A program made the translations under genes and the position numbers. A model generated the notes under the pieces. It was given only the letters and a program-made list of their open reading frames with translations, searched no databases and was not told the DNA's origin. 11,598 bases of DNA from Candidatus Segatella papionis (GTDB lineage Bacteria > Bacteroidota > Bacteroidia > Bacteroidales > Bacteroidaceae), in the NCBI GenBank assembly GCA_002297965.1, contig DBLF01000020.1:1-11598 (forward strand), in the 5' to 3' direction. This document shows positions 1 through 5,405 of the stretch, piece by piece (position 1 is the stretch's first letter; each line of letters starts with the position of its first letter).

Positions 1-21
1 ATCTTTAAAATCCCTAAATCT

Positions 22-474
22 ATGGGAATCAATCTTAATGACCCAGACTTCGTTCGTGGTCTCATCACCTACGACTGGACGTATTGTTTTAATGCAGAAT
101 GCCCACGCACTGCAGAGTGTATCCGCTTTATCTCGTCTAAGTATAAGCCCGAAGGCGATACGATGGGCAAGGCGGTCTTTCCCGACGCCAACCTCCATGG
201 CCCTTGCAAGCACTTTATGCGAGTAAGGTTGTATCGGGCGGCTTGGGGGGTGAACCGCATCTTCGACCAGGTGAAACATCGGGATGTGCCAAACATCAAG
301 GGTGCCATCATGGATGCGTTGGGTAGTCGTACCTCTTATTATCGTGTGTATCGTGGCGAGAAGCATCTTTCGCCAGAAGAGCAGGATGTCGTGGCTAAGA
401 TTTTCAAACAGCATGGTTACGAGGCGCCTACCTACGACCACTATGCTTCGGAAATAGGCTTCGCTTTTGAGTAG
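22..474 (+). CDS. DUF6078 family protein (function unknown)
   Basis: This 150-residue cytosolic protein has no signal peptide or membrane segment. The pattern matches the Bacteroidales DUF6078 family as I recall it: an N-terminal CFNAECP motif (C22, C27) followed by C33 and a later C62 (GPCKHF), then a central RAAWGV...FDQV segment, a YYRVYRGEKHLSPEEQ block and a GYEAPTYDHY end. The four cysteines could bind a metal, but that is inference. The reading frame has no stop between base 1 and the ATG at 22, so the true start could lie further upstream outside the window; I chose 22 because the length then fits the family. It is co-directional with the VirE/VapE gene 206 bp downstream. No function is known to me. 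Confidence 0.8.
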   Translation: MGINLNDPDFVRGLITYDWTYCFNAECPRTAECIRFISSKYKPEGDTMGKAVFPDANLHGPCKHFMRVRLYRAAWGVNRIFDQVKHRDVPNIKGAIMDALGSRTSYYRVYRGEKHLSPEEQDVVAKIFKQHGYEAPTYDHYASEIGFAFE

Positions 475-496
475 GCACGTGGAGCCGAGCAGCCCA

Positions 497-527
497 AGGC
501 TTGTCAAGCAAATCTAGGGATAAGCCT
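497..527. other. Inverted repeat downstream of the DUF6078 gene
   Basis: AGGCTT (497-502) and AAGCCT (522-527) can pair around a 19-nt loop, 22 bases after the DUF6078 stop codon. There is no U-run after it, so it is not a convincing intrinsic terminator. It may help end or stabilise the upstream transcript. Confidence 0.3.
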
Positions 528-673
528 GCCAAAGTGTTTCTCGGGCAGAAACGAAATGTTTCCTGCCGAGAAACAAAATGTTTCCTAGGCAGAAACAAAA
601 TGTTCCAACGTTTAAAACGGTTGGTACAGACGCTCGAAACACTTGGTTGTGACGCTTAAAACAATTTAAAAAG
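520..673. repeat. 22-bp-phased repeat array (iteron-like)
   Basis: The tetramer AAAC occurs at 549, 571, 593, 615, 637 and 659, exactly 22 bp apart six times. Units 1-3 carry a palindromic core GAAAC-(A/G)AAAT-GTTTC at 548-562, 570-584 and 592-605 (the third lacks one T). Units 4-6 start with ACG(T/C)T at 608, 630 and 652 and share the AAAC. Units 1-5 all share GT at phase positions 17-18, and a degenerate right half (GTTTC at 536-540) sits one period before unit 1. Unit 1 is extended into a longer stem, GGCA-GAAAC (544-552) against GTTTC-c-TGCC (558-567). A 22-bp period is close to two helical turns, so a binding protein would sit on one face. The array ends 7 bp before the VirE/VapE start codon. 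I see no TAnnTTTG promoter here. Confidence 0.7.
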
Positions 674-680
674 TAGGGAA

Positions 681-2519
681 ATGAAATTTACAATCATACA
701 TAGAGACAGAAACAATCAGCTATTGGTTAGCACCAAGACCGTGGAGAAATTCTTGGAGCGCATTACGAACGATGATGCCAAGAATACGGTGGCTAGATTT
801 CGTGAGTTTGTGCCTTATCTTACCCATGGCTATGATGGCTACAAGGACATGCCCACTTGGATGCACGTGTGCCCTGCGGCTGAGTTTCAGAAATCGGCGA
901 ATGGCAGTCTGGTCGTGAAGAAAAACAACGGTTTGCTTTTGCTTACATTTGTCAATATAAAGGAAGTATGGATGGTGGAGGATGCCAAGCGCAAAGTGGC
1001 AGCCATGCCTTCTACCCTCGCCGCCTTTATGGGTGCCGATGGCATCAGCCTTCATGCGCTGGTAAAATATTCGCTGGCCCAGGGTGCCTTGCCGGATGAT
1101 GAGGCGGAGGCTGACAGAATCTATAAGTTGGCTTTCCGCACTTTTGCGCCCCTTTATCAAACCTTGGTGAAGGCTACGTTGCAGATGCCGGAGCCTTCCG
1201 TACATTCCGATTTCCTGCTCACGCAGGATGCACTGCCGTATTATAATCCAGATGCGGTAGGATTGGTGCTTTCCGAGGTTATCCACACCGTGGATAAAGT
1301 TGTGGATAACGTGGAAGGCGTGGATGTGGATAAAGTGGATAACGATGTGGATAAAGATAGCAAGGGATTGAGCGACAATATCTTGCGGATGATGAAAATG
1401 TTGCGCAAAAAATATGAATTTCGGTATAATTCGGTGATGAAATACACAGAATATCGACCGAAAGAAAAAGATTGGTGGGGTTTTCAACCTGTGGATGGTC
1501 GTGTGCAAAAGCGTATGACGTTGGAGGTGCAACTTGCCAATATCCGTGTGAGTATCAAGGATGTACGCAATTTCTTGGAGTCTGATTACATAGAGAGCTA
1601 TAATCCTGTGGAAAAGTTCCTCTTCGAGTGTGATGGCAAGTGGGACGGTAAGGATTATATCCGTGCCTTGGCTCGCACGGTGCCTACCGACAATCCTTAT
1701 TGGGAGGATTGGTTTTACACTTGGTTTCTCGGGATGGTGGACCAGTGGCGCGCCTATGGTCATCGCAAATATGGCAACTCCGTGGCCCCGCTTCTTATCT
1801 CTCGCCAGGGTTACAACAAAAGTACTTTTTGCAGGAGTTTGGTTCCGTTGGAGCTTCAGTGGGGATACAATGACAATCTGATATTGTCAGAAAAACGTCA
1901 GGTTTTTCAGGCGATGGCTCAGTTCTTGCTCATCAATCTAGATGAGTTCAATCAGATCTCACCTCAGGTGCAGCAGGGGTTCTTGAAAAATCTTATCCAG
2001 TTGCCTAGCGTGAAGATGAAACCGCCCTACGGAAGTCATGTGGAGGAGTTCCCGAGATTAGCCTCTTTTATCGCCACGAGCAATATGGAGGACATTCTCT
2101 CCGACCCGTCGGGCAACCGCCGCTTCCTGGGGGTAGAGCTGACGGGTCCGATAGACGTAAGCCATGTTCCGAATTATGAACAACTTTATGCGCAGGCCTT
2201 GGCAGCCTTGCGTGCCGGCGAGAAGTGTTATTTCGATGCCGAACAAACCAAGTTGGTGATGGAGAGCAATCGTAAGTTTGAGGTGGTTTCACCGATAGCC
2301 CAGTATTTCGGACTGTATTTCGACTTGACCGATAGCGAGAGATTGGGCACATATCTTTCTGCCGCCGAGATATTCCAGGAGTTGAAGAGCCACATCGGTT
2401 CATCGGTGAAACTGAATAGTCTGATAGCCTTTGGTCGTCAGCTATCCCAGATTAATGGCATCAAGCGCAAGCGATTTAATGATGGATGGAAGTATTTAGT
2501 AGTTAGAAGACAAGAGTAA
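681..2519 (+). CDS. VirE_N/VapE-type primase-helicase-like protein with C-terminal DUF3874
   Basis: This 612-residue cytosolic protein has three parts. Residues ~1-200 resemble the BT4734/VirE N-terminal (archaeo-eukaryotic-primase-like) domain, including the late ALPYYNPDA motif. Residues 204-226 are a low-complexity VD(K/N) repeat linker. Residues ~300-500 are a VapE-type P-loop ATPase/SF3-like helicase module, with Walker A GYNKST (377-382), Walker B LLINLDEF (D421, E422), sensor-like IATSN (464-468) and an arginine-finger-like GNRRF (478-482). Residues ~525-612 match DUF3874, which I expect to be a winged-helix-like end. Such proteins are linked to mobile elements and replication, but their exact role in Bacteroidales is not established. 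The start at 681 follows a purine-rich AGTAGGGAA and the phased repeat array. An oddity is that the acidic DxD expected in an active AEP is not obvious near residues 84-92 (LLLLTFVNI), so the primase-like domain may be inactive. Confidence 0.85.
   Translation: MKFTIIHRDRNNQLLVSTKTVEKFLERITNDDAKNTVARFREFVPYLTHGYDGYKDMPTWMHVCPAAEFQKSANGSLVVKKNNGLLLLTFVNIKEVWMVEDAKRKVAAMPSTLAAFMGADGISLHALVKYSLAQGALPDDEAEADRIYKLAFRTFAPLYQTLVKATLQMPEPSVHSDFLLTQDALPYYNPDAVGLVLSEVIHTVDKVVDNVEGVDVDKVDNDVDKDSKGLSDNILRMMKMLRKKYEFRYNSVMKYTEYRPKEKDWWGFQPVDGRVQKRMTLEVQLANIRVSIKDVRNFLESDYIESYNPVEKFLFECDGKWDGKDYIRALARTVPTDNPYWEDWFYTWFLGMVDQWRAYGHRKYGNSVAPLLISRQGYNKSTFCRSLVPLELQWGYNDNLILSEKRQVFQAMAQFLLINLDEFNQISPQVQQGFLKNLIQLPSVKMKPPYGSHVEEFPRLASFIATSNMEDILSDPSGNRRFLGVELTGPIDVSHVPNYEQLYAQALAALRAGEKCYFDAEQTKLVMESNRKFEVVSPIAQYFGLYFDLTDSERLGTYLSAAEIFQELKSHIGSSVKLNSLIAFGRQLSQINGIKRKRFNDGWKYLVVRRQE
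1279..1354. promoter_or_regulatory. Cluster of DnaA-box-like 9-mers inside the VirE/VapE gene
   Basis: TTATCCACA occurs perfectly at 1279-1287 (plus) and, on the minus strand, at 1301-1309, 1325-1333 and 1346-1354. One-mismatch copies lie on the minus strand at 1289-1297 (TTATCCACG) and 1334-1342 (TTATCCACT). The first two form a perfect head-to-head palindrome, TTATCCAC-acc-GTGGATAA (1279-1297). Most copies coincide with the codons GTG-GAT-AA(A/C) of the VD(K/N) linker, so a coding repeat is an alternative explanation. The first copy is in the opposite orientation, encodes a different peptide (VIHT) and is not part of that repeat. DnaA binding is inferred from the known 9-mer consensus. Confidence 0.5.
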
Positions 2520-2624
2520 TAATCCCCAAAATCGTGATGGATAGCGTGATGGATAAGCTGCATCTTGGTGGGCTTTATGGCAAACATCGTCAAGGTCATA
2601 TTTTTCCATCGACTTAGATGTCAT

Positions 2625-2713
2625 CCGGTGCCGGTATGATCGCTTTCGTGAGGGGAGCATACCCTATCTAGAAGGACGCTTCTCATCTACGGAATCTTGC
2701 CTATAGGCACCGG
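2625..2713. repeat. Nested inverted repeats, possible folded RNA or element end
   Basis: The outer arms CCGGTGCC (2625-2632) and GGCACCGG (2706-2713) are perfect 8-bp complements. Directly inside is a second stem, GGTATG (2633-2638) with CATACC (2658-2663). A third small hairpin, AGAAG-gacg-CTTCT, lies at about 2670-2683. Drawn together they form a three-way junction. One outer arm is part of the transposase-like remnant. A chance origin cannot be excluded, because an 8-bp inverted repeat is not rare at this distance. Confidence 0.3.
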
Positions 2714-2851
2714 AATTTTCTCATTTTCATCAAGATATATGTGGATTGAGGTCTTACCATTGTTCGCAGTAAGACGCACATCTTTCTGATTAAACCAATC
2801 TAACATTCCTTCTGGTAGGATACAAGTTGCAAGTGCTATATATTCTTTCAT
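2687..2851 (-). pseudogene. Remnant resembling the ISAon1-type transposase N-region
   Basis: Reading the minus strand from an ATG at 2851 gives 54 residues ending at a TAG at 2687. The peptide starts MKEYIALATCILPEGMLDWF and contains SIHIYLDENEKIPVP. An N-terminal ILPEGxLDxF followed by a short strand with hIYLDE is, from memory, the hallmark of the small N-region protein of ISAon1-family transposons of Bacteroidota. Those proteins are roughly 100 residues and end with a conserved basic DFPIRGK...RRRW-type segment, which is missing here. No transposase catalytic gene follows in the window. It is therefore most likely a truncated insertion-sequence relic, cut where the nested inverted repeats begin. 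An unrelated small protein is the alternative. Confidence 0.42.
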
Positions 2852-2929
2852 CTTTTCAGGCTTTATTTTAAAAAGAACGATAAGATGATTGGTTTAGTAT
2901 ATCAATCCACACACTTTTGCAGGTGATCC

Positions 2930-2945
2930 CTTTTTTCTAAAAAAG
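2930..2945. terminator. AT-rich hairpin between convergent genes
   Basis: CTTTTTT and AAAAAAG pair across 2930-2945 with almost no loop, about 30 bp beyond the stop codon of the minus-strand ATPase gene. Read on that strand, the hairpin ends in a run of T. The stem has only A:T pairs apart from the base pair at its foot, so it would be weak. Confidence 0.3.
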
Positions 2946-2973
2946 TCTGAGTTTTACGATACCTTTGCTATAT

Positions 2974-4092
2974 CTACTCCCTCAGCCACAATTTCATCAG
3001 TTGGTCGTCAATATAATATGTAGCTTGCGAGGTAGACACTAGATGAAACTCCAGCAATTTCTTGAGGGCACTTTGTACGCTGCTCGCAGAGCGCAAGTTG
3101 TGTTTTTTGATGAAAGCTGTCGAGGTGAGTTGCTTGGCAATACCGTCCTTGGCAATGGCATAAAGCAATTCCTTTTGTGGAAGGGTAAGGCGAGACAAAA
3201 GTTCGCTGAATTTGTGGTCATTGTCCAATACCATCGACTGGATGATGTTCTCCATCATCTCTACGTTAGCCTCGTTGGCTACGTCTGTTTGGTTGAAAGC
3301 CTCATGTACCACTTTTTGCATATAATAAGTGTTGCCTTCGAAGATTTCGTAAACCTTGGCTATTGCCTCTTTCGAAATGTCTTTGCCAAACTTGTGAAAC
3401 AATCTCTCGCAGAATTCGGTGTATTTATCCAGAGGAATCACCTCCAGATACATCATGTCGGCACTGTTGTAGAAAGGATGGGCTTTTTCTGAAAACATCT
3501 TGCTGATGAGATGCCGCTCACTACCAGAGAAAATGAAGTTGGCATTGTTGCATTGCTGTATATATGTTCTAAGGATGGCCTCCATGTTCTTTTCTGGATA
3601 ATATCCTATCTGCTGAAACTCGTCAATGGCTACGATGCACTTCTTGTCTGCTTTTTCCAAGCAAGAGAAAATCTCTTCCAAGGTATAGATAGGATTGGAA
3701 ATGTCACCTAAAGAGAGGCTGAAAGTTGGAGTGTTGGATATAGGGTCGTACCCGAAACATCCATTGATGGTCTTTAGGGTGTTCACCACCATTTTCAGCA
3801 TTTTTGTTCCTCTGCGGGCTGCCTGTTCAAATACAGCCTTGCCCAATTCGAAAGTGAACTCGTTGATGCTTGAAGTTCGAAGTATGTCTATAGAAATGCC
3901 GATGAAATGGTCTTTGATGGCTGGCTTGTCAAGGCAAAAGTCTATCAGTTTACTTTTCCCTATACGTCTAGCTGCCATCAGCACAAGATTTTCCCCATTG
4001 GTCACCTTGCTAATGATTCTTTCTGCTTCTTGCTGTCTGTCGCAGAAGTATTCTGGCTTAATCTTTCCTGTTATAATAAACGGATTCTCCAT
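2974..4092 (-). CDS. AAA/STAND-type ATP-binding protein (ATPase_2-like) with C-terminal winged helix
   Basis: This is a 372-residue cytosolic ATPase of the widespread stand-alone type that begins MxNPFxxTGxI and has YFCDRQQE at 15-22. Walker A is AARRIGKS (40-47), Walker B is CIVAIDEF (152-159), and a sensor-like FIFSGSERH follows at 186-194. The helical lid lies at about 215-290, and residues ~305-372 look like a winged helix-turn-helix (LTLPQKELLYAIAKDG... SVQSALKKLLEFHLVS). In this superfamily such proteins couple nucleotide state to DNA or partner binding, but the biological role of this subgroup is unknown. Its length is normal for the type and the frame is intact. It stands alone, has its own promoter overlapping a palindrome, and lies next to an insertion-sequence relic, which fits accessory DNA. 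Confidence 0.8.
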   Translation of the reverse strand: MENPFIITGKIKPEYFCDRQQEAERIISKVTNGENLVLMAARRIGKSKLIDFCLDKPAIKDHFIGISIDILRTSSINEFTFELGKAVFEQAARRGTKMLKMVVNTLKTINGCFGYDPISNTPTFSLSLGDISNPIYTLEEIFSCLEKADKKCIVAIDEFQQIGYYPEKNMEAILRTYIQQCNNANFIFSGSERHLISKMFSEKAHPFYNSADMMYLEVIPLDKYTEFCERLFHKFGKDISKEAIAKVYEIFEGNTYYMQKVVHEAFNQTDVANEANVEMMENIIQSMVLDNDHKFSELLSRLTLPQKELLYAIAKDGIAKQLTSTAFIKKHNLRSASSVQSALKKLLEFHLVSTSQATYYIDDQLMKLWLRE

Positions 4093-4117
4093 ATTTCTTT
4101 GCTTTTGTATTTGTAGG

Positions 4118-4149
4118 CAAAGATAATTATTTGTTTTGAATTATGCAAA
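4118..4149 (-). promoter_or_regulatory. Bacteroidota-type promoter for the ATPase gene
   Basis: On the minus strand, TTTG (4149-4146) is followed after 20 bp by TATCTTTG (4125-4118), matching the TTTG-N19/20-TAnnTTTG consensus. Transcription would start near 4111, leaving a leader of about 20 nt before the ATG at 4092. Confidence 0.65.
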
Positions 4150-4169
4150 TTGCATTATGCAAATTACAT
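4141..4169. promoter_or_regulatory. Palindromic, tandem operator-like element
   Basis: TTATGCAAATT occurs twice at 14-bp spacing (4141-4151 and 4155-4165). The repeats create two overlapping perfect palindromes, ATGCAA-a-TTGCAT (4143-4155) and TTGCAT-t-ATGCAA (4150-4162). The -33 element of the ATPase promoter lies inside the first palindrome, so a bound protein would block it. The regulator is unknown; autoregulation by the ATPase's own winged helix is one possibility. Confidence 0.5.
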
Positions 4170-4242
4170 AATATTAACGAAAGGCTGGCAAAAATAGCAT
4201 AAATATCTGATATCCACAACTTTTTAAGATGTTTTATGTGCC

Positions 4243-4283
4243 CATTCGGTCGTTTGGCTGAATCTCATTCGGTCATTTGGCCG
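4243..4283. repeat. Imperfect direct repeat, 18 bp, two copies
   Basis: CATTCGGTC(G/A)TTTGGC(T/C)G occurs at 4243-4260 and 4266-4283, matching at 16 of 18 positions with a 23-bp offset. It lies in non-coding DNA upstream of the terminator. It could be a protein-binding site pair or a residue of a longer array. Confidence 0.5.
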
Positions 4284-4330
4284 TATTTCATCTTCATGCA
4301 ATGCTATGACATCTTTTCTATTAACGAACG

Positions 4331-4370
4331 AAGGGCTGATTTCTTGATTTAGAAACCAGCCCTTTATTAT
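4331..4370. terminator. Strong hairpin terminator of the PorT-like gene
   Basis: AAGGGCTG (4331-4338) pairs perfectly with CAGCCCTT (4357-4364), and the interior adds TTCT/AGAA pairing. It sits about 10 bp after the stop codon of the minus-strand PorT-like gene. It is T-rich on the plus-strand side and moderately so on the minus strand (TTCGTTCGTT), so it may work in both directions. Confidence 0.65.
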
Positions 4371-4374
4371 CATT

Positions 4375-5055
4375 TTAGAAATTGACTCCGAAGTTGAGTT
4401 GCAGACTTCCATTGTGGGAAGTGTCGAAGGTGTCGTGACAGATGTTGGCGAGACCGATGTCGTAGGTCAGGTCGCAGTAGAACATATCGTATGCAATGCC
4501 GCATCCAAGTCGCAGACCGCCGTCCAATCTCTGGAAGTTGTTCTCGTTGAAGGAGTTTTGGGCTGCTCGTTCCTCAAAGTTCTTGATCTTGCCACCTACG
4601 CCTACTCCGAAATATCCGCCCACTTGTGGCTGGATGGAGAAATGAGGATCGATGTTGTATTTGTATTTCAGCACGACTGGTATCTCCAAATAGTTGAGGT
4701 CGTAAGTCATCTTCTTTCCATTGTCAAGGTCTTTCTTACCACCTTTTTCTATATATGACAATCCTGCCTCCAAGTAGAGGGGCTGAATGTTGCTGAGTGG
4801 AATGCCTGCTACAACGCCCACATTCAAACCTGTCTGCCAGTTGCCCCCGTCGAGCCGTTTGTCGTCAGAGTTGACGTAAGAGAAGGCCGGGCCAATTCTG
4901 AACCCAAAATATGGCGTTCCGGTGTCTTTCTGATGATACCCATAGTCGAGGTGTCCGGTGCGTTGGTTGTAATATCGGCTGTTGCGATAGTTTTGTGCAG
5001 ATAAAGGCAGTGCAGCCAGCATGATGCCCATAAGCAAGAATGTTATTCTTTTCAT
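4375..5055 (-). CDS. PorT-like outer-membrane beta-barrel protein
   Basis: The protein begins with a typical signal peptide, MKRITFLLMGIMLAALPLSAQ, for export by Sec. I chose this ATG (5055) because it directly precedes the basic and hydrophobic signal. In-frame ATGs at 5067 and 5082 would add 4 or 9 residues. The mature part has a short polar segment and then alternating beta-strand pattern from about residue 50 to the end (PYFGFRIGPAFSYV, PLYLEAGLSYIEKGG, LNYLEIPVVLKYKY, QPQVGGYFGVGVGG, LRLGCGIAYD, LQLNFGVNF), ending in phenylalanine. That is the PorT/OMP_b-brl_2 pattern of about eight strands. Members sit in the outer membrane; most have unknown cargo and should not be assumed to be the gliding/secretion PorT itself. 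It is monocistronic, with a terminator right after it. Confidence 0.8.
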   Translation of the reverse strand: MKRITFLLMGIMLAALPLSAQNYRNSRYYNQRTGHLDYGYHQKDTGTPYFGFRIGPAFSYVNSDDKRLDGGNWQTGLNVGVVAGIPLSNIQPLYLEAGLSYIEKGGKKDLDNGKKMTYDLNYLEIPVVLKYKYNIDPHFSIQPQVGGYFGVGVGGKIKNFEERAAQNSFNENNFQRLDGGLRLGCGIAYDMFYCDLTYDIGLANICHDTFDTSHNGSLQLNFGVNF

Positions 5056-5135
5056 ATCCGTTGTCATTTTTAAGTTATACATCTTTTTTATTATAGCGGC
5101 ATTCTTTGTATAAGAATCCCTTTATATTCACGATG

Positions 5136-5143
5136 CAAAATTA
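5136..5143 (-). promoter_or_regulatory. Likely -7 promoter element of the PorT-like gene
   Basis: The minus strand reads TAATTTTG, a full match to TAnnTTTG. I could not find a clean TTTG 19-20 bp upstream, so the -33 half is weak. Transcription would start near 5129, giving a leader of about 75 nt before the chosen start. Confidence 0.45.
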
Positions 5144-5364
5144 CTGCATGTTTGGAAGATAGCCATCGGATAATCCCTAAAAAGCGGAGGGGAAAACCCT
5201 AAAACAAAGAAAACGATAAGAAAATAGTGGTAAGATATTTTCCAAAGTCTTGGTAATGTGGGAAAGGATGATTCCTAACTTTAGAATTAGCCTAAAAAGA
5301 TAGAAAGCGAGAAGAAATTTAGAAAAAAATATAATTTAAGTACTGAGTTTTCGGAAAAAAGTAG

Positions 5365-5372
5365 TATATTTG
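5365..5372 (+). promoter_or_regulatory. Likely -7 promoter element of the basic-tail secreted protein
   Basis: TATATTTG at 5365-5372 matches TAnnTTTG, 33 bp before the ATG at 5406. The expected -33 position reads only GAGTTTTC, a poor match to TTTG. Confidence 0.45.
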
Positions 5373-5405
5373 CCGACAGATTAAGCAACTTAAAATAATA
5401 AGCGT

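Larger units (their letters stand above)
2520..2973. other. Gene-poor interval after VirE/VapE
   Basis: About 450 bp separate the VirE/VapE stop from the end of the convergent ATPase gene. Just after the stop is a short direct repeat, CGTGATGGATA at 2533-2543 and 2545-2555. A nested inverted-repeat structure lies at 2625-2713, and a transposase-like remnant on the minus strand at 2687-2851. A 10-bp inverted repeat pairs 2791-2800 (TAAACCAATC) with 2887-2896. An AT-only hairpin, CTTTTT-tcta-AAAAAG-like, lies at 2930-2945 and could act as a weak terminator. I found no other credible gene. Confidence 0.5.
4093..4374. other. Intergenic region between the ATPase and PorT-like genes
   Basis: This stretch of about 280 bp holds the ATPase promoter and its palindromic operator-like element (4118-4169), a 23-bp-offset direct repeat (4243-4283) and a strong hairpin (4331-4364). 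The short minus-strand frame running through 4224-4412 overlaps the end of the PorT-like gene and looks spurious. I see no further gene. Confidence 0.5.
5083..5405. other. Divergent intergenic region, A/T-rich
   Basis: About 320 bp lie between two divergent genes for exported proteins. It contains one promoter element for each direction (5136-5143 minus, 5365-5372 plus). The middle (5160-5340) is strongly A-rich on the plus strand, without an open frame of note, tRNA-like structure or long repeat that I can see. Confidence 0.5.

Noticed and set aside
520..673. CRISPR array
   Set aside because: The 22-bp units are contiguous with no unique spacers and no cas gene is nearby.
720..1763. Long open frame of 347 codons on the minus strand
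   Set aside because: It lies antisense to the VirE/VapE gene, has a His/Ile/Leu-rich low-quality composition and no domain, while the plus strand shows clear ATPase motifs.
2537..2617. Small plus-strand frame after the VirE/VapE stop (MDSVMDKLHLGG...)
   Set aside because: Only 26 codons, no start signal, and the beginning is just the short tandem repeat.
2520..2680. Minus-strand continuation of the transposase-like remnant toward the VirE/VapE end
   Set aside because: One frame stays open for about 50 codons but lacks the conserved basic end of the family and runs antisense into the VirE/VapE gene; not enough to extend the call.
3043..4126. Several plus-strand frames (3043-3492, 3511-3711, 3695-4126)
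   Set aside because: All are antisense to the intact AAA-type ATPase gene and lack domains.
4224..4412. Minus-strand 62-codon frame near the PorT-like gene end
   Set aside because: It overlaps the terminator hairpin and the 3' end of the PorT-like gene in another frame and looks random.
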